DNA of 64,000 nucleotides from Stutzerimonas stutzeri (lineage in GTDB: Bacteria; Pseudomonadota; Gammaproteobacteria; Pseudomonadales; Pseudomonadaceae). The notes beneath the pieces were generated by a model that saw nothing but the letters and a program-made list of their open reading frames with translations, made no database searches and was not told where the DNA came from. Position numbers and translations under genes: made by a program. The stretch lies in the NCBI RefSeq assembly GCF_000590475.1, contig NZ_CP007441.1, positions 1,060,443-1,124,442 of the forward strand, read 5' to 3'. Of the stretch, positions 33,909-42,637 are shown piece after piece (position 1 is the first letter of the stretch; each line of letters begins with the position of its first letter).

Positions 33909-35375
33909 ATGGCAGATAATGATCGCTTCGTGCTCGGCGCCGATGCTACCGGTGAACCCAATACTCACCCGCTTCGACTGATCAATCGTCATGGTTTGGT
34001 TGCTGGCGCGACCGGGACTGGTAAGACGGTTACTCTGCAGCGACTCGCAGAACAGTTCAGCGAAGCCGGGATCGCCGTCTTTGCCGCCGACATCAAGGGC
34101 GACCTGTGTGGGCTGGGGGCCGTGGGGGCGCCTCAGGGGAAAATCGCCGAGCGCATCGCCAGCATGCCATGGCTCGAGCATCAACCGCAGGCGTATCCCG
34201 TTACCCTGTGGGACGTATACGGTGTTAGCGGTCATCCGTTGCGGACGACCCTCACCGAAATGGGGCCGCTGCTTTTGGGTAGTCTGCTTGAACTGACAGA
34301 TAGCCAGCAGGCTGCGCTCTATGCGGCGTTCAAGGTGGCAGATCGCGAAGGTTTGCTGCTGCTGGATCTGAAGGATCTGAAGGCACTGCTCGGCTATCTC
34401 AAGAAAAGTCCCGAGGTGCTCGGCGACGACGCTGCGCTGTTGACCAATGCATCATCCCAGGCACTGTTGCGCCGATTGGCCACCCTCGAGCAGCAGGGTG
34501 CCGATGCGCTGTTCGGCGAACCTGCGCTTGCGCTGGACGACATCCTGGAACCTGCGCGCGATGGGCGAGGCAGGATCCATCTGCTCGACGCCAGCCAGCT
34601 CGTGCATCAGGCCCCCAAGGTCTACGCGACCTTCCTGCTGTGGTTGTTGGCCGAGCTGTTCGAGCAGCTGCCTGAGCGAGGCGATGCGGATCGTCCATTG
34701 CTGGCGTTGTTCTTCGACGAGGCACATCTGCTGTTCAACGACACCCCGAAGGCTCTGCAGGATCGGCTGGTGCAGGTCGTTCGGCTGATTCGCTCGAAAG
34801 GTGTGGGCGTCTATTTCGTCACCCAGTCGCCGTCCGACCTGCCCAATGATGTTTTGGCCCAGCTGGGCCTGCGCGTTCAGCACGGGCTGCGGGCCTATAC
34901 GATCAAGGAGCAGAAGTCTCTGCGTGCGGTGGCTGAAGGCTTTCGAGCCAACCCTGCGTTTTCTGCGCTGGAATCGCTGGTTGATCTCGGCATCGGTGAA
35001 GCGCTGGTTGGAGGGCTTGAAGACAAGGGGACCCCCGCTATGGTGCAGCGTGTGTCAATCGCTCCGCCCCGATCGCGGATAGGGCCGCTGGACCAGGAGG
35101 AACGACGTGTCCTGATTGCGAGTTCACCCTTGCGTGCACGCTACGATAAGGCAGTGGATCGTGAGTCCGCGTACGAAATTCTGCTCGATAGAGCGCATCA
35201 AGCAACCAGGGTCGAGCCGCAGGGGAAAGCTGCGACGGCCAGGAATGACGCAGGGGGCGCTTTCGGTGATGTCGCCGAGCGAGTGTTCAAGAGCGCGGTG
35301 CGCCAGGCTGCTTCTCAGTTGGGGCGGCAGCTGGTGAGAGGGCTGATGGGCTCCCTGCTGGGTGGGAAGCGCTGA
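33909..35375 (+). CDS. HerA-like/DUF853 ATPase
   Basis: The 488-residue protein is a DUF853 (YjgR/HerA-like) ATPase: Walker A VAGATGTGKTVTLQRLAEQ near residue 35, then LFFDEAHLLFNDTPKALQDRLVQVVRLIRSKGVGVYFVTQSPSDLPNDVL as Walker B, and the conserved arginine-rich C-terminal region. Members form hexamers and act on DNA in related HerA proteins; the cellular role of DUF853 is unknown. It does not have a nuclease neighbour. Confidence 0.93.
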   Translation: MADNDRFVLGADATGEPNTHPLRLINRHGLVAGATGTGKTVTLQRLAEQFSEAGIAVFAADIKGDLCGLGAVGAPQGKIAERIASMPWLEHQPQAYPVTLWDVYGVSGHPLRTTLTEMGPLLLGSLLELTDSQQAALYAAFKVADREGLLLLDLKDLKALLGYLKKSPEVLGDDAALLTNASSQALLRRLATLEQQGADALFGEPALALDDILEPARDGRGRIHLLDASQLVHQAPKVYATFLLWLLAELFEQLPERGDADRPLLALFFDEAHLLFNDTPKALQDRLVQVVRLIRSKGVGVYFVTQSPSDLPNDVLAQLGLRVQHGLRAYTIKEQKSLRAVAEGFRANPAFSALESLVDLGIGEALVGGLEDKGTPAMVQRVSIAPPRSRIGPLDQEERRVLIASSPLRARYDKAVDRESAYEILLDRAHQATRVEPQGKAATARNDAGGAFGDVAERVFKSAVRQAASQLGRQLVRGLMGSLLGGKR

Positions 35376-35451
35376 CCTCGACGTCGATTTAGCTGGCCAT
35401 TTGATCCGCTCGTTGTAATTGAGCGTTCACAATGAAAGTCTGGCGCTCGGC

Positions 35452-35661
35452 TTATTGGTTGTCCGAAGGCTGTTTCGCCATTTCTTTCTCGATCTTTTCC
35501 AGTTCTTTCTTGAACACCTGATCGTGGATGGTTTGCTTTTTGCGCCAAGGCTTTCTTTCAGGGTCGGGTTGCGCGGCGTAAGTGGTTATCTCGCCCCCGT
35601 ATACGGTCTTGAACCTGTTGGCCTGTTTTTCCAGTTCGGCGCGTAGTTGTTCTTTCGTCAC
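35452..35661 (-). CDS. Small charged hypothetical protein
   Basis: The 69-residue frame starts at GTG 35661, which an AAGGAAA stretch precedes at a wide spacing. The sequence is strongly charged (MTKEQLRAELEKQANRFKTVYGG ... DPERKPWRKKQTIHDQVFKKELEKIEKEMAK) and likely helical. I do not recognise a family. The coherent composition and lack of a competing frame make it a probable gene. Confidence 0.5.
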   Translation of the reverse strand: MTKEQLRAELEKQANRFKTVYGGEITTYAAQPDPERKPWRKKQTIHDQVFKKELEKIEKEMAKQPSDNQ

Positions 35662-36077
35662 TCTTGAGTTTTTCCTTTTCCTGAAAAATTGACGCCAGCG
35701 GCTGGCAAACGGGAATCCGAAAGCAGCGGAGTTAAAGAATGTTCAGCGATTGCTTATTTAATGGCCTGGCTGATGCCATTGCAAGCAGGTATTGGAAAAA
35801 CAAGTGTATACGTAAATTAATAACCGGCGGGCGCGGTCATGCTCGGTATGTGCGAGGTGGTGCGCCTGTCGGCAACCTGATGCAAATAACTGCGCCGATG
35901 CAGCTTGTGGTTATCGAAAAGGCATCGGGAACCGAGCTCGCACCTATATAAGTTTGCCCTGCCACTCACTATCTTTCCGCTTGAGGCTTGCCGGTTCAAA
36001 CGTTGTAGCGTTCTGTTTTTACACGAACGAAAAAAACCGCGCCGGAGTTCGGCGCGGTTTCTCATGGCATGGTCTAT
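35662..36077. other. Intergenic region with no convincing gene
   Basis: This 416-base region holds the terminator at 36030-36060 and AT-rich stretches around 35735-35825. A 70-codon plus-strand frame at 35739-35951 has no ribosome site or family resemblance and is not called. No other signal is seen. Confidence 0.5.
36030..36060 (-). terminator. Rho-independent terminator of the mannose-1-phosphate guanylyltransferase gene
   Basis: AAACCGCGCC and GGCGCGGTTT form a perfect 10-bp stem with a 7-base loop. On the minus strand a six-base T-tract follows. It lies just after the stop at 36078. Confidence 0.88.
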
Positions 36078-37523
36078 TCAGCGAGCCGATTGGCTCGCGA
36101 CGGTGTCATGCGCACGACCATAGACGTCGTCCAGCCGTTCGATGTCATCTTCGCCAAGATAACTGCCCGACTGGACCTCGATAATCTCCAGCGGAATCTT
36201 GCCTGGGTTGGCCAGACGGTGAATAGAGGTCACCGGGATATAGGTCGATTGGTTTTCGGTTAGCAGGAAGGTCTTGTCGTTGCAGGTGACTTGGGCGGTA
36301 CCGGATACGACGATCCAGTGCTCGGCGCGGTGATGGTGCATCTGCAGGGAGAGCTGCGCGCCCGGATTGACGCAGATCCGCTTGACCTGGAAGCGTCCGC
36401 CCATGTCGACCGAGTCGTACCAGCCCCAGGGGCGATAGACCGCGCAGTGGTTCTGCGTTTCGGAGCGCTTCATGGCGTCGAGCTTGTTCACCAGCTTCTT
36501 GACGTCCTGGACCTTGTCCTTATGCGCGATCATGGTCGCGTCTTTGGTCTCGACCACAACAATGTTGTCCAGCCCCACGACGGTGACCAGTTTGCCATTG
36601 CCGTGAACGAGGCAGTTGCGGCTGTCTTCGACGATCACGTCGCCTCTGGTCACGTTGCCGTTTTCGTCCTTTTCAAGCACGTCCCACAGCGACGACCAGG
36701 AGCCTACGTCGCTCCAGCCGGCGGACATCGGCACCACGCAGGCCAATTCGGTTTTTTCCATGACCGCGTAGTCGATCGAGTTGTCCGGGCAGCAGGCGAA
36801 GGTTGCCGGATCGATCAGTATTTCGTCACCGTTCTTGGCGCTGCGCTCTAGCGCTACCCAGCAGGTGTCGTAAATGTCCGGATCATGCTTCTTCAACTCT
36901 TCCAGGAAGACGCTGGCGCGGAACAGGAACATGCCGCTGTTCCAGTAGTAATCGCCTGATTCGACATACTGCTGGGCACGCGCTTCGTCAGGTTTCTCAA
37001 CGAAGTTGGTGACACGGTTGACGCCTTCCGGCAGGCCATTGCGCTCGGTGTGGTCGCACTTGATATAGCCATAACCAGTCTCAGGGCTGGTGGCAGGGAT
37101 GCCGAACAGCACCATCTCACCGTTTTCCGCGGCATTGGTGGCAAGAGCCAGGGAGCGCTGAAACGCCTTATGGTCCTCGATAACATGATCCGCGGGCAGT
37201 ACCAGGAGCAGCTCGTCACGACCATCCTCGATCAGCTTCATCGCGGCAATAGCAATGGCTGGGGCGGTGTTGCGGCCGAAGGGTTCGAGCATCAGGCCTT
37301 GAATGCCCAGCTTGCGTGCCGCCAGTTGTTCCTTGACGATGAAACGATGCTCTTGGTTGCAAACCAGCAGAGGCGGCTGCATGCCTTCGAAGGCGAGCCG
37401 TTCGATGGTCTGCTGGAAGAGTGTCTGCTCAGCCGTGAGGGCAAGAAACTGTTTGGGGAACGCTTTGCGCGAAAGGGGCCAAAGCCGAGAACCGCTGCCG
37501 CCTGAGAGGATGACCGGAATCAT
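36078..37523 (-). CDS. Bifunctional mannose-1-phosphate guanylyltransferase / mannose-6-phosphate isomerase (AlgA/PslB/WbpW type)
   Basis: The product is 481 residues from ATG 37523 (MIPVILSGGSGSRLWPLSRKAFPKQFL), matching AlgA in length. The N-terminal nucleotidyltransferase motif GGSGSRLWPLSR and FVEKPDEARA are intact. The C-terminal PMI cupin has QMHHHRAEHWIVVSGTAQVT. It makes GDP-mannose for polysaccharide. It is alone here, away from any alginate or Psl cluster, so which polymer it feeds is unknown. A terminator closes it. Confidence 0.94.
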   Translation of the reverse strand: MIPVILSGGSGSRLWPLSRKAFPKQFLALTAEQTLFQQTIERLAFEGMQPPLLVCNQEHRFIVKEQLAARKLGIQGLMLEPFGRNTAPAIAIAAMKLIEDGRDELLLVLPADHVIEDHKAFQRSLALATNAAENGEMVLFGIPATSPETGYGYIKCDHTERNGLPEGVNRVTNFVEKPDEARAQQYVESGDYYWNSGMFLFRASVFLEELKKHDPDIYDTCWVALERSAKNGDEILIDPATFACCPDNSIDYAVMEKTELACVVPMSAGWSDVGSWSSLWDVLEKDENGNVTRGDVIVEDSRNCLVHGNGKLVTVVGLDNIVVVETKDATMIAHKDKVQDVKKLVNKLDAMKRSETQNHCAVYRPWGWYDSVDMGGRFQVKRICVNPGAQLSLQMHHHRAEHWIVVSGTAQVTCNDKTFLLTENQSTYIPVTSIHRLANPGKIPLEIIEVQSGSYLGEDDIERLDDVYGRAHDTVASQSAR

Positions 37524-38253
37524 AGTGTTTCTCCTGAATCGTTGAGAAGGATGAGTTCTTCTTGTCCATTTGGGCGGCCACAAGATCGTGGCTCGCCGTA
37601 CGCTTCGTGGTCGGGCCTTCAGGTGCCACGCGCCGTCAAGTTCCGTTTTCCAGCAGGAAACTGCCTACGGGGCGAATTACATGCTCCGAGCCTGAAAGTT
37701 GGGGGTGTCGCTTGATGGTCGATGGATGCCGCATTGCAAAATGCGGAGCGGGTCGCCGCTCTGAAAGGAGTGCGTTCAAGCCCTCTATCGATCTGACACA
37801 AGCAGACTGGCGCGATTCTCTGCTGCGCTCCGTCGGCCTGGCGCTGGCGCGTTCGGCACAATGCGGTAGGTACCAACACTGCGCTAATCCGGCCTATCTG
37901 TCCTCGGTTGGCCATGCCCGGCGACCCTTGAGGTCTGCCTTGGCTGACCGCTTGAAAACTCTGTTGTGAATTCCACTGCACATTCATGTGCGACGTCCCT
38001 TTCCGTCTGGAAATGCCGGTACGCGCTTATGATTGCAGGTCGCTTTGGATAGTTCCCTCGGCGGCTGCCGCTGATCGGTTTTTAGCAAGGAGGGGAGCGC
38101 CGTTCAGCCCCAGTCGTAGGCGGCATGGCAAGCGGAGGGTGATTTGTAATGACTGGTAGCGTCGAAGCGGCGCGACGAAACGGATGAGGGAGCAGACGGA
38201 AGGCACCCTCTCTTTCGGTCACATAGCGAGAGGGTACTCCGTCAGAGAACTTT
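37524..38253. other. 730-base region with no convincing gene
   Basis: The frames here (a plus-strand one at 37562-37969 and a minus-strand one at 37619-37987) have odd composition, no ribosome sites and no recognisable domain, and they overlap each other. The region contains the hairpin at 37729-37746 and an 8-bp inverted repeat with a 15-base loop at 38205-38235 (ACCCTCTC/GAGAGGGT) just after yaaA. It may hold a non-coding RNA or a decayed gene. Confidence 0.5.
37729..37746. other. Hairpin with a GCAA tetraloop
   Basis: CCGCATT-GCAA-AATGCGG is a perfect 7-bp stem closing a GNRA-type loop. There is no T-tract, so it is not a terminator. It sits in the largest gene-free stretch of the window. 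Confidence 0.4.
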
Positions 38254-39030
38254 TCAGGCTTGAACGTCGCGCAGGAATACCAGGTGATTGGGCGATGAAT
38301 CATTCGGACTGTAGCGATAGCCCTCATAAGCGAAATCCTTCAGCTGCTCGGGCTGCTTGATGCGCTCTGTGATTACGTAGCGGGTCATCAAGCCGCGGGC
38401 TTTCTTGGCGTAGAAGCTGATGATCTTGTATTGGCCGTTCTTCATGTCCTTGAAGTCGACGTCTATCACTCGTGCGTTCAAAGCGCTGCGTTTGACCGCG
38501 CCAAAATATTCGTTCGAAGCCAGGTTCAGCAGTACATCGTCCCCCTGTGCCGCCAAGGCATCGTTAAGCCAGTTGCTGATGCGTTCGCCCCAGAAGGCAT
38601 AGAGGTCCTTGCCCCGTGCGTTAGTCAGCTTGGTTCCCATTTCCAGTCTGTAGGGCTGCATCAGATCGAGCGGACGCAGAACGCCGTAAAGCCCGGATAG
38701 CATTCGTAGATGCTTCTGGGCGAAATCGAAGTCCTGCTCGGAAAAGTCACCGGCATTCAACCCGGTGTATACGTCACCCTTGAAAGCGAGGAGCGCCTGC
38801 TTGGCATTGGTCGGAGTGAATTCCGCAGTCCAGCTTCCATAGCGGGCAACGTTGAGGGCGGCGAGTTTGTCCGAAAGGTGCATCAGTTCGCTGATCTGCT
38901 GCGGTGACAGGTCGCGCAGTTGATCGATCAACTGCTGAGCGTGGTCGAGATGTTCGGGTTGTGTGAAACGTTTGGTTGTCGGTGGGGTGTCGTAATCCAG
39001 GGTCTTGGCTGGCGAAATCACCATCAGCAT
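38254..39030 (-). CDS. yaaA: Peroxide stress protein YaaA (DUF328)
   Basis: The 258-residue protein opens MLMVISPAKTLDYDTPP and has ALLAFKGDVYTGLNAGDFSE, RMLSGLYGVLRPLDLMQPYRLEMGT and INLASNEYF-like (LLNLASNEYFGAV) motifs, all typical of YaaA. YaaA limits intracellular iron damage under peroxide stress and binds DNA. Length is normal (about 258). Confidence 0.96.
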   Translation of the reverse strand: MLMVISPAKTLDYDTPPTTKRFTQPEHLDHAQQLIDQLRDLSPQQISELMHLSDKLAALNVARYGSWTAEFTPTNAKQALLAFKGDVYTGLNAGDFSEQDFDFAQKHLRMLSGLYGVLRPLDLMQPYRLEMGTKLTNARGKDLYAFWGERISNWLNDALAAQGDDVLLNLASNEYFGAVKRSALNARVIDVDFKDMKNGQYKIISFYAKKARGLMTRYVITERIKQPEQLKDFAYEGYRYSPNDSSPNHLVFLRDVQA

Positions 39031-39164
39031 GCATCGGTCTCCTTTAATGTGGGTCGATTTTAGGCGTTATGCCTCTGTCGGCTCCACCTATGGCTTCGAT
39101 TAACCGGAAGGTTGACTTTGTCTTGGTGTAAAGGGGCAAGCTTGCGCGATCGATAGGAGTGCTT

Positions 39165-40172
39165 ATGACCGACTGCAATCATTCCCATTGGGAACCTTCC
39201 CATGACTACCGCCCGCTGGAGCAGGGTGCCGAGCGGCAAACCTGGGCGGTCGTGGCGCTAACTGGGTTGACCATGGTCGCCGAGATCGTCGCCGGCTACC
39301 TGTTCAATTCCATGGCGCTGCTCGCCGATGGCTGGCATATGGCATCGCACATGGTCGCCATCGGCATGGCGGCGATCGCCTATCTGCTGGCGCGCCGCTA
39401 TGCCCACGATCGCCGCTTCGCATTCGGTACTTGGAAAATCGAGGTCCTGGCGGGCTTCGCCAGTGCGGTGCTGTTGGTCGTGGTGGCGCTGATGATGATC
39501 GTCGAGTCGCTGTCGCGCTTCTGGTCGCCCGCACAGATCGGCTTCGACGAAGCGCTATGGGTCGCGGTGATCGGATTGTCTGTGAATATGCTGTCGGCCT
39601 GGTTGCTGCGCGACCAGCATGCTCATCACGATCACGATCACGATCACGATCACGATCACGATCACGATCACGATCACGATCACGATCACGATCACGATCA
39701 CGATCACGCGGATTCGGCAGCGCCAGGGCGTGACCTCAATCGCCACGCGGCCTTCACTCACGTGCTGACCGATGCGATGACCTCGGTAGCCGCCATCGTC
39801 GCCTTGCTGGGCGGCAAGTATCTGGAGTGGAACTGGCTGGACCCGATGATGGGCATCATCGGGGCGATCGTTATTCTGGTCTGGGCGAAGGGCCTGTTAC
39901 GCGACACTGGAAAGGCGTTGCTGGATCGGGAAATGGACGATCCGCTAGTGCGGCGTGTACAGAAGCAACTGGAGGCGGTGCCCGATACCGAAGTGACCGA
40001 CCTGCATCTGTGGCGAGTGGGGCGAGCGCAATACAGCTGCATCGTCACGATCGTTACTCACCAGGCATACACGGCGGATCGCTACAAGGCCGAACTGGCA
40101 ACTTTTTCAGAGCTGGTTCACGTGACAGCTGAAGTGAATCGGTGCGGCAAAAAGGCACAGGTGGATTACTAA
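39165..40172 (+). CDS. dmeF: DmeF-type CDF metal(II) exporter with a (HD)13 loop
   Basis: The product is 335 residues from ATG 39165 (MTDCNHSHWEPSH), behind AGGAG. It has the DmeF features ERQTWAVVALTGLTMVAEIVAGYLF, MALLADGWHMASH, RFAFGTWK, six membrane spans, and metal-site residues HxxxD between spans 4 and 5. The cytosolic loop (about residues 151-181) carries 13 tandem His-Asp pairs. DmeF exports Co2+/Ni2+ in exchange for protons. The loop probably binds or senses metals. Confidence 0.95.
   Translation: MTDCNHSHWEPSHDYRPLEQGAERQTWAVVALTGLTMVAEIVAGYLFNSMALLADGWHMASHMVAIGMAAIAYLLARRYAHDRRFAFGTWKIEVLAGFASAVLLVVVALMMIVESLSRFWSPAQIGFDEALWVAVIGLSVNMLSAWLLRDQHAHHDHDHDHDHDHDHDHDHDHDHDHDHDHADSAAPGRDLNRHAAFTHVLTDAMTSVAAIVALLGGKYLEWNWLDPMMGIIGAIVILVWAKGLLRDTGKALLDREMDDPLVRRVQKQLEAVPDTEVTDLHLWRVGRAQYSCIVTIVTHQAYTADRYKAELATFSELVHVTAEVNRCGKKAQVDY
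39627..39707 (+). repeat. Hexanucleotide tandem repeat, 13 copies of CACGAT, coding for (His-Asp)13
   Basis: The unit CACGAT is repeated 13 times without variation from 39627 to 39704, followed by a last CAC. Being a multiple of three, changes in copy number stay in frame and alter only the length of the metal-binding loop of the DmeF protein. The repeat also gives a GATC site every six bases. Confidence 0.95.
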
Positions 40173-40435
40173 GCCTAGCGGCCTCCTAAAACCCCGCCAA
40201 GGGCAAGTCGTCATTTCGACAAAAAAAGGTTGCTGGGTAGAAAAAGACTTTTTCCTGTCATCTGTTTTGCGGTATTACCTTATCCAAGACCGCCGAAACC
40301 TGCACTCACAGGTGGCGGCCTCTGGGTGGCCCCAAGCCCCTGCCTCCCAAGACCGCTCACCTTGCGCACGGTGGTTTTCTCTTCGGCGGAGAGCTTCGGC
40401 CCTCCGTCGTCCCGGCTCCGAAAAGGTGATCGCGT

Positions 40436-41824
40436 ATGGATGATTACGGCAGGCCCCGCGCAACGCAGCCCACGCTCTACGTTCTTGATACCAACGTTCT
40501 GATTCACGATCCCAACGCCTTATTGAACTTCCAGGAGCATCAGGTCGCGATTCCGATGACCGTGCTGGAAGAGCTGGACCAGCTCAAGACCGGCAAGCAC
40601 TCCGTAGCTGCCGAATGCCGCCAAGCGATCCGTTTGATCGACAAGGTGCTGGGCAATGCCACACCCGAAGAGGTCGAGCTCGGCGTGCCGATTCAGCGCG
40701 AGAAGAGCGGGCCGTGCGGCAGTCTTTCCATCCTGATGAGCAAGGGCGCCGACTCCAGTGCGCTTCCAGAGGATCTCAACGACAACAAGATCATCAACCA
40801 GGTCGTAGAGCTGCAGCGGCGCAGCGCGAGCGTTCCGGTGGTTCTGGTGACCAACGACATCAACATGCGATTGAAGGCGCGCGCCTGTGGTGTTGCTTCG
40901 GAGGATTACCACACCGATAAACTGGTGGACGATGTAGGCCAGCTATCACGCGGCTACCACAGCCTGAGCGGATCGTTCTGGGATCGCGTCAGTAAGGTCG
41001 ATACGCATCAGGGGCACGGACGGACCTGGCATCGTGTTCAACTGATCGACAACCTGCCGGCCGTGCACGTCAACGAGTTCATTCTTGACGAGCAGGGCTT
41101 CGTCGGCTGGATCAAGGGCATCAAGGCTGACGAATTGCTGCTGCTCGACATGCATCAGGAGCCACTGCTGCATCAGGAAGCCTGGGGGCTTCGTCCGCGT
41201 GATATCCATCAGGCGTTGGCGTTGTTCGCCTTGCTCGACCCGGACATCCATCTGGTCAACCTTTCAGGCGCGGCAGGGTCGGGCAAGACCATCCTGGCAC
41301 TGGCTGCTGCCATCGAGCAGACCGTGGTGAGCAAGCGTTACCGCCGAATCATCGCGACGCGCAGCGTGCAGGGGCTGGACGAGGACATCGGCTTCCTGCC
41401 GGGCACCGAAGCGGAAAAGATGGAACCCTGGCTCGGCGCAATCACCGATAACCTGGAGGCGCTGCACATGGATGACGAGAGCACCCACGGCAGCGTGGAC
41501 TACATCCTGCAAAAGGTGCCCTTGCAGTTCAAATCGCTCAATTACATTCGTGGCCGCAGCTTTCAGCAAAGCCTGATTCTGATTGATGAATGCCAGAACC
41601 TCACGCCGCACCAGATGAAAACTATCATCACCCGGGCCGGCAGTGGATCGAAAGTCGTCTGCCTGGGTAATCTGGCGCAGATCGACACACCCTATCTCTC
41701 GGCCACCAGCTCGGGACTGACCTATCTCACGGAGCGCTTCAAGGATTTCCCGCACGGCATGCACATAACGCTGCAAGGCGTCCCCCGTTCGATATTGGCG
41801 GAGTATGCCGAGGCCCACATGTAG
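40436..41824 (+). CDS. PIN-PhoH fusion protein (PhoH2 type)
   Basis: The 462-residue protein starts at ATG 40436 behind AAAAGGTGATCG. The N-terminal PIN nuclease domain has acidic residues in YVLDTNVLIHDP, MTVLEELDQLKTG and LVTNDINMRLKA. The C-terminal PhoH ATPase has Walker A SGAAGSGKTILAL near residue 280 and Walker B ILIDECQNLTP. PhoH2 proteins are RNA helicase/ribonuclease fusions in other bacteria. No toxin-antitoxin partner adjoins it. Confidence 0.93.
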   Translation: MDDYGRPRATQPTLYVLDTNVLIHDPNALLNFQEHQVAIPMTVLEELDQLKTGKHSVAAECRQAIRLIDKVLGNATPEEVELGVPIQREKSGPCGSLSILMSKGADSSALPEDLNDNKIINQVVELQRRSASVPVVLVTNDINMRLKARACGVASEDYHTDKLVDDVGQLSRGYHSLSGSFWDRVSKVDTHQGHGRTWHRVQLIDNLPAVHVNEFILDEQGFVGWIKGIKADELLLLDMHQEPLLHQEAWGLRPRDIHQALALFALLDPDIHLVNLSGAAGSGKTILALAAAIEQTVVSKRYRRIIATRSVQGLDEDIGFLPGTEAEKMEPWLGAITDNLEALHMDDESTHGSVDYILQKVPLQFKSLNYIRGRSFQQSLILIDECQNLTPHQMKTIITRAGSGSKVVCLGNLAQIDTPYLSATSSGLTYLTERFKDFPHGMHITLQGVPRSILAEYAEAHM

Positions 41825-41919
41825 CCCGCTGACGTCCGTCGAAGGAGGACGGCGGGTCAGGCGCGGGGCGGCATGTTGTGTATACAATGTGCCGCATCGA
41901 TTTTCGGAGTCGCCTGTTT

Positions 41920-42390
41920 ATGCTTACTCACCTCGATTCCAATGGGCGCGCCAACATGGTCGACGTCACCGCAAAAGCCGTTACGGCACGTGAAGCGGTG
42001 GCGGAGGCCAAGGTCCGCATGCGTCCTGAAACCTTGCAGATGATCCAGCAGGGCGGCCATCCCAAAGGCGATGTCTTTGCCGTCGCCCGTATTGCCGGTA
42101 TCCAGGCGGCGAAGAGAACCCATGAGCTGATTCCGCTTTGTCACCCGTTGCTGTTGACCAGTATCAAAGTCGAACTGCAACCGGAAGGTGACGACTGTGT
42201 GCGAATAGAAGCGCGCTGCAAACTGGCCGGTCAGACCGGCGTGGAAATGGAAGCGTTGACGGCGGCAAGTATCGCGGCGTTGACCATCTACGACATGTGC
42301 AAGGCGGTCGATAAGGGCATGGTGGTGGAAAGTGTCCGGCTGCTGGAGAAGCTGGGTGGCAAAAGCGGACACTGGCAGGTGCCGGCATGA
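41920..42390 (+). CDS. moaC: Cyclic pyranopterin monophosphate synthase MoaC
   Basis: The product is 156 residues from ATG 41920 (MLTHLDSNGRANMVDVTAKAVTAREA). HELIPLCHPLLLT, GVEMEALTAASIAALTIYDMCKAVDKGM are the conserved active-site blocks. MoaC completes formation of cyclic pyranopterin monophosphate in molybdenum cofactor synthesis. Its stop overlaps moaD as ATGA. moaA is not in view. A TATACAAT -10-like sequence lies upstream near 41881. Confidence 0.96.
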   Translation: MLTHLDSNGRANMVDVTAKAVTAREAVAEAKVRMRPETLQMIQQGGHPKGDVFAVARIAGIQAAKRTHELIPLCHPLLLTSIKVELQPEGDDCVRIEARCKLAGQTGVEMEALTAASIAALTIYDMCKAVDKGMVVESVRLLEKLGGKSGHWQVPA

Positions 42391-42635
42391 TTCAGGTGCA
42401 ATATTTCGCACGGTATCGTGAGGCGCTCGGCCTCGATACCGAGCAGCTGGACTGGGACGCGTCACTTCTGCAGGTTGAGGATCTCAGGCGACGACTGCTA
42501 TCGCGTGGCGATAAATGGGCCGTATTGGGCGAGCAGAACCTGATGTGTGCGCGCAATCAGGAATTGTGCGGCCTCGACGAGCCGCTGGCCGACGGCGATG
42601 AAGTGGCATTCTTTCCCACAGTGACCGGAGGCTGA
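42387..42635 (+). CDS. moaD: Molybdopterin synthase small subunit MoaD
   Basis: The 82-residue protein ends TVTGG, the double glycine that is thiocarboxylated and serves as sulfur donor to cPMP. IQVQYFARYREALGLD is a typical ubiquitin-fold start. Its ATG is translationally coupled to moaC (ATGA). Confidence 0.95.
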   Translation: MIQVQYFARYREALGLDTEQLDWDASLLQVEDLRRRLLSRGDKWAVLGEQNLMCARNQELCGLDEPLADGDEVAFFPTVTGG

Positions 42636-42637
42636 GC

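Noticed and set aside
35739..35951. 70-codon plus-strand frame in the gap before the AlgA terminator
   Set aside because: No ribosome site, no similarity, and start context is poor.
37619..37643. AlgU-type promoter (GAACTT...CCTGA, minus strand) before the AlgA-type gene
   Set aside because: The spacing is 14 bases instead of 16-17 and the -10 has a mismatch.
37562..37987. Overlapping frames in the 730-base gap
   Set aside because: Both strands carry open frames with unusual residue make-up (many Cys, Ser, Arg, Trp), no ribosome sites and no family resemblance.
39627..39707. CRISPR-like array
   Set aside because: The repeats are 6-base units without spacers, in frame within a transporter gene.
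39555..39761. Minus-strand frame reading repeated Val-Ile opposite the DmeF loop
   Set aside because: It is the complement of the hexamer repeat and would be an improbable protein.
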